DNA of 64,000 bases. Source: Caldicellulosiruptor danielii (GTDB lineage: Bacteria; Bacillota; Thermoanaerobacteria; Caldicellulosiruptorales; Caldicellulosiruptoraceae). The DNA is taken from contig NZ_CP139957.1 in the NCBI RefSeq assembly GCF_034343125.1, positions 891,001-955,000 of the forward strand. The letters are read 5' to 3'. The stretch's first letter is position 1. Each line of letters begins with the position of its first letter. The notes under the pieces are model-generated. The model worked only from the letters and a program-made list of their open reading frames with translations, made no database searches and was not told where the DNA came from. Both the position numbers and the translations under genes were made by a program. Of the stretch, positions 55,971 to 64,000 are shown piece after piece.

Positions 55971-56047
55971 TGGTGCGCCCGAGAGGACTCGAACCTCCGG
56001 CACATGGTTTAGGAAACCATTGCTCTATCCTACTGAGCTACGGGCGC
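55971..56047 (-). tRNA. tRNA-Arg, anticodon CCT
   Basis: 77 bases including an encoded CCA. The 7-bp acceptor stem is GCGCCCG/CGGGCGC; D-loop AGCTCAGTAGGATAGAGCA; anticodon loop TTCCTAA on a stem ATGGT/ACCAT, giving anticodon CCT that reads AGG; T-arm GGAGG-TTCGAGT-CCTCT. It lies on the minus strand, divergent from serS. Confidence 0.97.
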
Positions 56048-56071
56048 ATCTTTTTGAATTTTGCAAATAAT

Positions 56072-56100
56072 ATAATACAACATTTCTTAGGGTTTGTAAA
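56072..56100 (-). promoter_or_regulatory. Promoter of tRNA-Arg
   Basis: Minus strand: TTTACA (56100-56095), 17-base spacer, TATTAT (56077-56072), 24 bases before the tRNA 5' end. Its -35 box overlaps that of the serS promoter on the other strand. Confidence 0.65.
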
Positions 56101-56123
56101 GTGGCAGCTTTTTGTGATAAAAT
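56094..56123 (+). promoter_or_regulatory. Candidate serS promoter
   Basis: TTGTAA (56094-56099), 18-base spacer, TAAAAT (56118-56123) with a TG just upstream. The leader to 56222 shows no T-box. Confidence 0.5.
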
Positions 56124-56194
56124 ATTTACAAGCTCTGAAAATGCTGATAAGATTTAAACTGTAGATAACTTTGTAATCAACCTCAGAAAAATAA

Positions 56195-57484
<1,290 letters not shown>

Positions 57485-57492
57485 AAAGCCAG

Positions 57493-57534
57493 AAAAGGTA
57501 GCAGCCTTTTAATAGACTGCTACCTTTTTTTATG
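57493..57534 (+). terminator. Bidirectional terminator after serS
   Basis: AAAAGGTAGCAG (57493-57504) with CTGCTACCTTTT (57517-57528), 12-base loop, then T-rich. The converging TVP38-like gene ends within this element. Confidence 0.9.
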
Positions 57535-58218
57535 AACAAGAGAAGATATTTTTTCCAAAATTTTTTCATGGTAAACAAAGCCGATTATAAAAAGAACAAT
57601 TGCGACCACTGCGACTGTGATTGCAACTCCATAGTTTTTCTTTTCCAAGTTACTACCAAAATAAGATGAAAAGAAAATTCCAGGAAATCTTGCAATAGCT
57701 GTAATTATAAAGAAATTAATAGGTTTAATTGGAGAAAGCCCTGCGATGTATACCAATACATCTTTTGGTATTCCAGGAATTAAGAATAAAAGAAATATCA
57801 ATGCCTCAATTTTTGGCGAGTTTATTACAAAGTAAAATTTTTCTAAACTTTTCTCTGATACAACTTTTTTAATTAAGTTATATCCTAAAAGCCGGGCAAG
57901 ATAAAATACTATTACTGAACCTATCATTATCCCAGTGAGTGAGTAAAGAGTGCCTGCAAGAGTCCCATAGATGTATCCACCAGAGACCTGAACAGCTTCA
58001 CCTGGAATGACTGATACTATAACTTGTAAAATTTGAAATAGAATAAAAACAAGTACTCCAAAATTTCCGAAAGAGAGCACCCAATCTTTAAACTTACTTG
58101 GGCTTGACGTAAGCAATATTATTTGTTTTGAGTACTTTACTCCAACTAAGACAATTACAATTACAAAAAGAAATATTGCAATAATATTTAATACAATTTT
58201 ATTATTTTTGCTTTTCAC
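57520..58218 (-). CDS. TVP38/TMEM64 (DedA/VTT) family membrane protein
   Basis: A 232-aa polytopic protein with the SNARE-associated/VTT domain: VIPGEAVQVSGGYIYGTLAGTLYSLTGIMIGSVIVFYLARLLG, followed by FLLFLIPGIPKDVLVYIAGL with the conserved PGxPxD pattern, and an RFPGIFFSSYFG segment. These proteins are linked to membrane lipid handling such as undecaprenyl-phosphate or lipid flipping; the role here is unproven. GTG start with GGAGGG upstream. Confidence 0.88.
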   Translation of the reverse strand: MKSKNNKIVLNIIAIFLFVIVIVLVGVKYSKQIILLTSSPSKFKDWVLSFGNFGVLVFILFQILQVIVSVIPGEAVQVSGGYIYGTLAGTLYSLTGIMIGSVIVFYLARLLGYNLIKKVVSEKSLEKFYFVINSPKIEALIFLLFLIPGIPKDVLVYIAGLSPIKPINFFIITAIARFPGIFFSSYFGSNLEKKNYGVAITVAVVAIVLFIIGFVYHEKILEKISSLVHKKR

Positions 58219-58333
58219 TTTTACCCTCCATAAGCACCTTTAAATTTCTCGCCGAAAATAACTATACCCTAAATACAAAAACAAATCAAGCCCTTTAACA
58301 AATAATTACAATTATGGTGTATTCAAAAATATG

Positions 58334-58362
58334 TTGATTTTTTAACATTCAAAATATATAAT
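58334..58362 (+). promoter_or_regulatory. Promoter of the por operon
   Basis: TTGATT (58334-58339), 17-base spacer, TATAAT (58357-58362), about 80 bases upstream of porG. Near-consensus, as expected for a highly expressed operon. Confidence 0.7.
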
Positions 58363-58443
58363 AAAAAGGTAAGTGGCCTTATAGTGGTGAGTTTTTATTT
58401 TTCAAATAAAGTTTTCAAATGTTTTTTTAAGGGAGGTTTGAAC

Positions 58444-59019
58444 ATGGGCAAGATGATTGAAATAAGATGGCATGGCCGAGGTGGCCAGGGTGCAAAGACA
58501 GCTTCTCTTCTTTTAGCTGAAGCTGCTTTCAACACAGGTAAGTACGTTCAAGGTTTTCCTGAGTATGGTCCAGAACGAATGGGTGCTCCTATCACAGCTT
58601 ACAACAGAATAAGCGATGAGAAAATTACAATTCACAGCAACATTTATGAACCTGACTATGTAGTTGTTGTTGATGAGACATTAATCGGAAGTGTTGATGT
58701 AACAAAAGGGCTTAAAAAAGATGGGGCGATAATTGTCAACACTTCAAAGTCTCCTGAAGAAGTAAAGAAGATGCTTGGGAACTTTGATGGAAAGGTTTAC
58801 ACAATTGATGCAAGAAAGATTTCAATGGAGTGTTTGGGCAAGTACTTCCCCAACATCCCTGTACTTGGTGCAGTTATAAAGGTAACAGGTATTATTCCCG
58901 AAGAAGAAGCAATAAAGGATATGGAAGGGTCGCTTCATCACAAGTTCGCAACAAAGCCAGATGTGATTGAGGGTAACCTCAAAGCGTTTGTTAGAGGAAT
59001 GCAGGAGGTGCAAGGATAA
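58444..59019 (+). CDS. porG: 2-oxoacid:ferredoxin oxidoreductase, gamma subunit (pyruvate type)
   Basis: A 191-aa gamma subunit: EIRWHGRGGQGAKTASLLLAEAAF (a nucleotide-loop-like start), YVQGFPEYGPERMGAPITAY and NIPVLGAVIKVTGI. It belongs to a four-gene heterotetrameric enzyme that oxidises pyruvate, or a related oxoacid, to acyl-CoA, CO2 and reduced ferredoxin. ATG 58444 with GGGAGG 7 bases upstream is preferred over the earlier in-frame start. It overlaps porD by 3 bases. Order gamma-delta-alpha-beta is the usual archaeal/thermophile POR order. Confidence 0.95.
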   Translation: MGKMIEIRWHGRGGQGAKTASLLLAEAAFNTGKYVQGFPEYGPERMGAPITAYNRISDEKITIHSNIYEPDYVVVVDETLIGSVDVTKGLKKDGAIIVNTSKSPEEVKKMLGNFDGKVYTIDARKISMECLGKYFPNIPVLGAVIKVTGIIPEEEAIKDMEGSLHHKFATKPDVIEGNLKAFVRGMQEVQG

Positions 59020-59318
59020 TGAGAAAGATGAAAATAACAGAAGATGTTACATGGAAGGAAATAACTCCGGCAGGTGTAATTATCGACCCGGGTAATGCAG
59101 AGGACTTTAAAACAGGCGACTGGAGAACAATGAGACCAGTATGGCATGAAGATAAGTGCAAGCAGTGTCTGTTCTGTTTCTATGTATGTCCAGATTCATC
59201 AATAAAGGTTGAAAATGGAAAGATGGTAGGAGTTGACTATGACCACTGCAAAGGTTGCGGGGTTTGCACAGAAGTTTGTCCATTCAAGGCTTTTGATTTT
59301 GTAGAGGAGAAGAAATAA
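59019..59318 (+). CDS. porD: 2-oxoacid:ferredoxin oxidoreductase, delta subunit (2x[4Fe-4S] ferredoxin)
   Basis: A 99-aa ferredoxin-type subunit. Two cluster motifs are CKQCLFCFYVCP and CKGCGVCTEVCP, each C-x2-C-x2-C-x3-C, binding two 4Fe-4S clusters that pass electrons to ferredoxin. The N-terminal extension WKEITPAGVIIDPGNAEDFKTGDWR is typical of PorD. ATG start with AGGAGGTG upstream. Confidence 0.97.
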   Translation: MRKMKITEDVTWKEITPAGVIIDPGNAEDFKTGDWRTMRPVWHEDKCKQCLFCFYVCPDSSIKVENGKMVGVDYDHCKGCGVCTEVCPFKAFDFVEEKK

Positions 59319-59350
59319 GAATTTTGAATTTTAAGGAGGGGAAACTACAG

Positions 59351-60532
59351 ATGGCTATTCGTGATAGACTTTCTGGTAACGAAGCGGTAGCTTTGGCAAT
59401 GAAACAAATAAATCCTGACGTTGTTGCTGCTTTCCCAATTACACCTTCAACAGAAGTTCCACAATATTTTTCTCAATATGTTGCAAACGGTGAAGTAGAC
59501 ACTGAGTTTGTTGCTGTTGAGTCTGAGCACAGCGCAATGAGCGCATGTATTGGTGCATCAGCAGCAGGTGCAAGGACTATGACAGCAACATCATCACAAG
59601 GCTTGGCTCTCATGTGGGAGATGCTCTACATTGCAGCGTCAATGAGACTTCCAATTGTTATGGCAGTTATAAACAGAGCTCTTTCTGGACCTATCAACAT
59701 TCACAACGACCATTCAGACTCAATGGGTGCGAGAGACAGCGGCTGGATACAGATTTACTGCGAAAACAACCAGGAAGCTTACGACTCTTTGATTCAGGCA
59801 ATAAGAATTGCTGAGCACAAGGATGTAAGACTTCCTGTGATGGTTTGTTATGATGGATTTATTACAAGCCATGCTGTTGAAAATATAGAGCTTTTGGAAG
59901 ATGAACTTGTAAAGAAGTTTGTAGGTGAATACAATCCAGAGTTTTATCTTTTGAACGAGCAAAACCCTATTTCAATGGGTCCGTTAGATTTGCCACCATA
60001 CTACTTTGAGCACAAAAGACAGCAGGCTGAAGCTATGAGAAATGCTAAAAAAGTAGTACTTGAAGTTGCAGAAGAGTTTGCTTCCTTGACAGGCAGAAAG
60101 TATGGTCTATTTGAAAGCTATAAACTTGACGATGCAGAGGTTGCAATAGTTGTGATGAATTCAACAGCAGGAACTGCAAAGGCTGTTGTTGACGAGTACA
60201 GAAGCAAAGGGTACAAAGTAGGTCTTTTGAAGCCAAGACTTTTCAGACCATTCCCTGTTGATGAGATTGTAGGGGCACTCAAGCACTTAAAAGCAGTTGC
60301 TATAATGGACAAGTCAGATGGATTTAACGCAGCTGGCGGTCCACTTTTCACTGAGATTACAAGTGCTCTTTATGGAAGAGCAGATGGCATAAAGGCTATC
60401 AACTACATCTATGGTCTTGGTGGAAGAGATGTTAAGACAGATGACATCGCAAAGGTTTATGACAGACTTCTTGACATTGTCAAGACAGGCAATGTTGGAG
60501 AAGTTTACAACTACATTGGCGTGAGAGAATAA
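59351..60532 (+). CDS. porA: 2-oxoacid:ferredoxin oxidoreductase, alpha subunit
   Basis: A 393-aa alpha subunit: GNEAVALAMKQINPDVVAAFPITPSTEVPQ, VESEHSAMSACIGASAAGARTMTATSSQGLALM, and PRLFRPFPVDEI near the C terminus (domains I and II of the PFOR fold). ATG 59351 with AAGGAGGGG upstream is chosen over TTG 59324. It contains the ITPST motif involved in pyruvate recognition. Assignment to pyruvate rather than another 2-oxoacid is likely, not certain. Confidence 0.95.
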   Translation: MAIRDRLSGNEAVALAMKQINPDVVAAFPITPSTEVPQYFSQYVANGEVDTEFVAVESEHSAMSACIGASAAGARTMTATSSQGLALMWEMLYIAASMRLPIVMAVINRALSGPINIHNDHSDSMGARDSGWIQIYCENNQEAYDSLIQAIRIAEHKDVRLPVMVCYDGFITSHAVENIELLEDELVKKFVGEYNPEFYLLNEQNPISMGPLDLPPYYFEHKRQQAEAMRNAKKVVLEVAEEFASLTGRKYGLFESYKLDDAEVAIVVMNSTAGTAKAVVDEYRSKGYKVGLLKPRLFRPFPVDEIVGALKHLKAVAIMDKSDGFNAAGGPLFTEITSALYGRADGIKAINYIYGLGGRDVKTDDIAKVYDRLLDIVKTGNVGEVYNYIGVRE

Positions 60533-60549
60533 GGAGGTGTGCATTTAAA

Positions 60550-61488
60550 ATGGCATACAATATAAAAGAGCTTGCTGCAAGACCTGAAAGATTCACAGGT
60601 GGCCACAGAATGTGCGCGGGATGCGGTGCTCCTGTTGCGGTAAGAGCAATTCTTCGTGCGCTAAAGCCAGAGGACAGAGCAGTTGTTGGTGTTGCAACAG
60701 GTTGTTTAGAGGTTTCAAGCTGTATTTATCCATACACAGCATGGAAGGATTCATTCATCCACAGTGCATTTGAGAACGCTGCTGCAACAGTTGCCGGTGC
60801 TGAGGCTGCATACAAGGTTTTGAAGAAAAAAGGGAAAGTCCAGGGTGAGTTTAAGTTCATCGCGTTTGGTGGTGACGGTGGAACATACGATATTGGTCTT
60901 CAATCTCTCTCTGGTGCAATGGAAAGAGGACACAACATGGTATATGTTTGCTATGACAACGGTGCATATATGAACACAGGTATTCAAAGGTCATCTGCAA
61001 CACCACTTTATGCTGATACAACAACATCTCCGCAGGGAAAAGTGCTTCCAGGTAAGATGCAGTGGAGAAAAGATTTGACAGAAGTCATGGTTGCGCATGG
61101 TATACCATATGTGGCGCAGACAGCTTTCATCACGCCAAACCTCAAAGACTTAATTGAAAAGGCAGAAAAGGCACTTTACACAGATGGGCCAGCATTTTTA
61201 AATGTTTTGGCTCCATGTCCAAGAGGTTGGAGATATGAGACATCAAAGTTAATTGAAATTTCAAAGCTTGCAGTTGATACATGTTTCTGGCCACTTTATG
61301 AGGTTGTAAATGGTCAGTACAGGCTTACTTACAAGCCAAAAGAAAAGCTTCCTGTTGTTGAGTTTTTAAAGACTCAGGGAAGGTTCAGACATCTGTTTAA
61401 AAAAGGAAATGAACACTTAATTGAGCAGATTCAGCAGGAAGTTGATAGAAGATGGGAAAGGCTTTTGGAACTTTGCGGTGAAAAATAA
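60550..61488 (+). CDS. porB: 2-oxoacid:ferredoxin oxidoreductase, beta subunit (TPP-binding)
   Basis: A 312-aa beta subunit that binds thiamine diphosphate and a proximal 4Fe-4S cluster. The cluster cysteines are C22 and C25 (MCAGCGAP), C50 (GCLEVSS) and C216-equivalent in LAPCPRGW; the TPP motif is GDGGTYDIG...YDNGAYMNTG. AGGAGGTG precedes ATG 60550. It closes the operon and is followed by a strong terminator. Confidence 0.97.
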   Translation: MAYNIKELAARPERFTGGHRMCAGCGAPVAVRAILRALKPEDRAVVGVATGCLEVSSCIYPYTAWKDSFIHSAFENAAATVAGAEAAYKVLKKKGKVQGEFKFIAFGGDGGTYDIGLQSLSGAMERGHNMVYVCYDNGAYMNTGIQRSSATPLYADTTTSPQGKVLPGKMQWRKDLTEVMVAHGIPYVAQTAFITPNLKDLIEKAEKALYTDGPAFLNVLAPCPRGWRYETSKLIEISKLAVDTCFWPLYEVVNGQYRLTYKPKEKLPVVEFLKTQGRFRHLFKKGNEHLIEQIQQEVDRRWERLLELCGEK

Positions 61489-61512
61489 GCGGTATAATGT
61501 GTAGCAAAAGCT

Positions 61513-61567
61513 AAAAGGCTCTCTGCCTGAAAAGTTTAAAGTAAATCTTAGGCGGAGAGCCTTTTTG
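61513..61567 (+). terminator. Terminator of the por operon
   Basis: AGGCTCTCTGCCT (61516-61528) pairs with AGGCGGAGAGCCT (61550-61562) with one G-U pair, followed by T5. Confidence 0.92.
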
Positions 61568-61636
61568 ATATGTTTGTCTTTTATACTTTCACAATCAATG
61601 TTAAAATATATAAAAAGCAGGTTATGAGGTGAAAAG

Positions 61637-62455
61637 GTGAAGATTGCATATTTAGGTCCTATTGGTTCATATTCATATGAAGCCACAAGAAGATTTTTTA
61701 ATGAAGAGAGAGAAGAACTTGTTGCATGTGAAACTATAGATGATGTGTTTGAAAGTATCGAGGAAAATAGAGCGGAGTTTGGAGTTGTTCCTGTTGAAAA
61801 CTCCATTGAAGGAAGTGTTTCAACCACCTTTGATTATCTGTTAAAATCCCAGGTTTATATAATAAAAGAGATAGTTTTGAAAGTAGAGCATTATCTTTGT
61901 GCTAAAGAACAGATGCAAAGAATTTTAACAATTGCCTCACATCCGCAAGCATTTTCTCAGTGCCATGACTATTTGAGAAGAAATTTCAAGGATGCAAAAC
62001 TGATACAAGTTAGCAGTACATCATATGCTGCAAGGATTTGTGCAGAAGGAGAAGTAGATGCTGCAATTTGTTCACCTTTGGCAGCGCAGCAAAATAACCT
62101 CAAAATCTTGACTGGACCAATAAACCATGACAACAATTATACCAGATTTTTTGTTATAACCAAGAACCCTAACTTTGAAAAAGGAGAAAAAAACAAGACA
62201 TCAATAATCTTTTCAACCTATGACAAGCCAGGAAGTCTTTATAAGATTTTGGCTATTTTTAATCTTTACGATTTGAATTTGACAAAGATAGAGTCACGAC
62301 CGGCAAAGACAAATCTTGGTGAGTATGTGTTTTTTGTTGATATAGATGGCTTTGTGGATGAAGAAGATGTAAGTGATGCGCTGAAAGTTGTTCAACGAAA
62401 ATCAACATTTTTTAAGCTATTAGGTTCATATTCTGTTATTTGTCCAGATAAATGA
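61637..62455 (+). CDS. pheA: Prephenate dehydratase
   Basis: A 272-aa enzyme making phenylpyruvate for phenylalanine synthesis. The catalytic domain has AYLGPIGSYSYEATRRFF, VVPVENSIEGSVSTTFDYL, SHPQAFSQC and STSYAARICA; residues about 190-270 form an ACT domain (IIFSTYDKPGSLYKILAIFNLYDLNLTKIESRP) for feedback by phenylalanine. GTG start with AGGTG a few bases upstream. It stands apart from the aromatic operon at 13.8-18.2 kb. Confidence 0.95.
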   Translation: MKIAYLGPIGSYSYEATRRFFNEEREELVACETIDDVFESIEENRAEFGVVPVENSIEGSVSTTFDYLLKSQVYIIKEIVLKVEHYLCAKEQMQRILTIASHPQAFSQCHDYLRRNFKDAKLIQVSSTSYAARICAEGEVDAAICSPLAAQQNNLKILTGPINHDNNYTRFFVITKNPNFEKGEKNKTSIIFSTYDKPGSLYKILAIFNLYDLNLTKIESRPAKTNLGEYVFFVDIDGFVDEEDVSDALKVVQRKSTFFKLLGSYSVICPDK

Positions 62456-62490
62456 GAGGATAATAAATTGAGGATGGATGTGAAAGATAG

Positions 62491-63399
62491 ATGAAAAATA
62501 AACTTTTAAAAGAAGGGTCTATTTTAATTGCTTTTGGAGTTTTTCAAGTTGTTTTATTTTTATTTCAGTTTAATCCCATTTTGGCTGTGGTAGGTTTTCC
62601 TCTTTATGTTGTAGCAGTAAAAGAGAATTTTGTAACAAGGATGGCTATATCATATGTTATTTCTGCTCTGGTTCTTATGATTATTGGGAAATCTCCAATT
62701 AATTTGCTTTTTCTCTTGATTACATTTATCTTGCCCATATGCGCATTTTTTCTTTTGCGAATTTCAAAGACCACTGCTATGGATTTTGCAACGCTAACAG
62801 CAGGATTTTTGCTCTACCAGGTGCTTGTTATAAAAGCTATAAAGGTTCTTTACAAGATAGATATAATTGCCCAAATTCTTTTTCTTTTAAAGGGGATGTT
62901 TGAAAGTTCTTTAAGAATGGTTGGTGATGATAATCTCTCAGATAGGCTAATTGAATTTTTAAAACTAATGATGCCCGGATTTGTAATTGTTGAGGCAATC
63001 ACATTAGCACTTGTGGGATATTATATTACCAAATTTATAGCAAACAGAGTTAAAATTCAAAAGGAATTTTTGCCTTTTTCAAAACTATTTATGCCTAAGG
63101 AAGTGACATTTGGAGTTGTGGTATTCTTTATTCTTTCTCTATTTTTGACAAACATAAATGCACTTTATGTTGTTGTGAGCAACATGACAATAATTCTTTC
63201 GTGGCTTTTGTTTATTCAAGCGCTTTCTTTGATATATTCAGTAATAGCCGAGAAGATTTCATGGTCTTTTATTAGAGGCTGGCTTTTCGCAGTATTAATT
63301 ATATTCAGCATGCAATTTTTGTTTTTGATGATATTCATTGGTTTTCTGGACCTTGTATTTGATTTTAAAAAACGCAAATCAAAGAGGGTGGAATTGTGA
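62491..63399 (+). CDS. YybS-like membrane protein (DUF2232)
   Basis: A 302-aa polytopic protein with about eight TM helices. The pattern (LLKEGSILIAFGVFQVVLFLF... and a C-terminal LVFDFKKRKSKR) and the position directly before a GdpP homologue match DUF2232/YybS, usually found with gdpP and rplI in Firmicutes. It overlaps gdpP by 4 bases. Function is unknown. Confidence 0.8.
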   Translation: MKNKLLKEGSILIAFGVFQVVLFLFQFNPILAVVGFPLYVVAVKENFVTRMAISYVISALVLMIIGKSPINLLFLLITFILPICAFFLLRISKTTAMDFATLTAGFLLYQVLVIKAIKVLYKIDIIAQILFLLKGMFESSLRMVGDDNLSDRLIEFLKLMMPGFVIVEAITLALVGYYITKFIANRVKIQKEFLPFSKLFMPKEVTFGVVVFFILSLFLTNINALYVVVSNMTIILSWLLFIQALSLIYSVIAEKISWSFIRGWLFAVLIIFSMQFLFLMIFIGFLDLVFDFKKRKSKRVEL

Positions 63400-64000
63400 A
63401 AGATAAAAAGTCTCACTTTAGATTTGATTTTTCTGTTTCCCAGGCAGGTTTTGTACTTTCTTTGCTTTTTGATTTTATAATCCTGTATTTTAATATCAAG
63501 ATTGGCTTGATTTGTCTTTCACTGATTGTTCTGCTTGCCATCTACAATTTGAGGCTCAACAAAAAAAAGAACAAACAGCTTTTAGAATATATAGAAACTC
63601 TCACTCTTAACATAGACACAGCATCAAAAGATACACTCTTGAAGTTTCCATTTCCAATTCTTATTTCAGAGTACAACGGAGATATAATATGGTACAATCA
63701 CAAATTTCTAAATACAGTAAAGAATAAGAAATTGATAGGCAAAAATCTCAAGGATGAGCTTCCTGAGCTTTATTCAGCTGTTTTAGAGGGAAAAAGCAAA
63801 CTTGAAAAATTTGAGTATGAAGGTAATTTCTTTGATGTTTTGATAACTATTGTTGAGGTAGAGGAGGGGAAAAACGAAAAGAGGTTTTTGAACCTGTTTT
63901 ACTTTGTCGATGTTACTGCTTTTGTTCTTCTTCAAAAGAAATATGAAATACAAAATGTTGTTTTTGGTTATTTGACCATTGACAACTATGAAGATGTTCT
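63396..64000 (+). CDS. gdpP: GdpP-like cyclic-di-AMP phosphodiesterase, 3' truncated by window edge
   Basis: The frame is open from GTG 63396 to the window end (201 codons). Two N-terminal TM helices (SQAGFVLSLLFDFIILYFN and IGLICLSLIVLLAIYNL) precede a PAS-like domain (LKFPFPILISEYNGDIIWYNHKF...) and the start of a degenerate GGDEF domain (FGYLTIDNYEDVL). This is the layout of GdpP, which degrades c-di-AMP; the DHH-DHHA1 catalytic part would lie beyond the window. Overlap with the YybS-like gene supports it. Confidence 0.88.
   Translation, partial: MKDKKSHFRFDFSVSQAGFVLSLLFDFIILYFNIKIGLICLSLIVLLAIYNLRLNKKKNKQLLEYIETLTLNIDTASKDTLLKFPFPILISEYNGDIIWYNHKFLNTVKNKKLIGKNLKDELPELYSAVLEGKSKLEKFEYEGNFFDVLITIVEVEEGKNEKRFLNLFYFVDVTAFVLLQKKYEIQNVVFGYLTIDNYEDV

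Noticed and set aside
55970-56164. Short plus-strand open frame over the tRNA
   Set aside because: Its first part is antisense to tRNA-Arg; it has no SD and no recognisable protein.

Overview
The window reads as a low-GC, A/T-rich Firmicute, most likely a thermophilic plant-biomass degrader of the Caldicellulosiruptor type. The evidence is strong Shine-Dalgarno sites, frequent TTG and GTG starts, gerM and yybS-gdpP neighbourhoods of the Bacillus/Clostridium kind, a glucuronoxylan cluster with GH67, a four-subunit ferredoxin-dependent oxoacid oxidoreductase and a molybdopterin locus. The genus is an inference from gene content, not a database match.

Layout. 1-5.3 kb: molybdopterin (Mo or W cofactor) genes: an ABC ATPase tail, two tandem moeA paralogs, moaA, a moaC-MOSC fusion and a convergent mogA. 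5.4-11.6 kb: an acetyltransferase, a frameshifted cheR, a TagO/WecA-type transferase, and the gerM-rph-rdgB-yfcE series seen in Bacillus. 11.6-13.8 kb: rhamnulokinase and a DeoR regulator. 13.8-18.2 kb (minus strand): hisC-aroF-tyrA-aroA, with aroF frameshifted. 18.4-36.2 kb: uptake and breakdown of glucuronic-acid-bearing oligosaccharides: two solute-binding proteins separated by a URO-D-family protein, two permeases, a YesM/YesN two-component pair, GH67 alpha-glucuronidase, fructuronate reductase, mannonate dehydratase, a likely IS200/IS605 scar, and a GH2 glycosidase. 36.4-40.0 kb: CbiMNQO-type metal transporter (ATPase frameshifted) and nicotinate phosphoribosyltransferase.

40.2-54.5 kb is a defence island: a complete BREX type 3 set in canonical order (brxF-brxC-pglX-brxHII-pglZ-brxA), a decayed AlbA/Schlafen-type regulator, an MNT-HEPN toxin-antitoxin pair and a YgjP-like metallopeptidase. 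brxF appears to use an AUU start codon and has a P-loop without the canonical GKS/T. 54.6-64 kb returns to core genes: a YARHG-domain secreted protein, tRNA-Arg(CCU), serS, a TVP38/DedA membrane protein, the porGDAB operon, pheA, yybS and the start of gdpP.

A recurrent feature is one-base frameshifts: cheR, cbiO, the 3' end of brxHII and probably the regulator remnant each look one A short in an A-run, and aroF carries one extra T. They are either a systematic sequencing/assembly problem or real slippage-prone or decayed genes. All functions were assigned by reading motifs and context; no searches were run.
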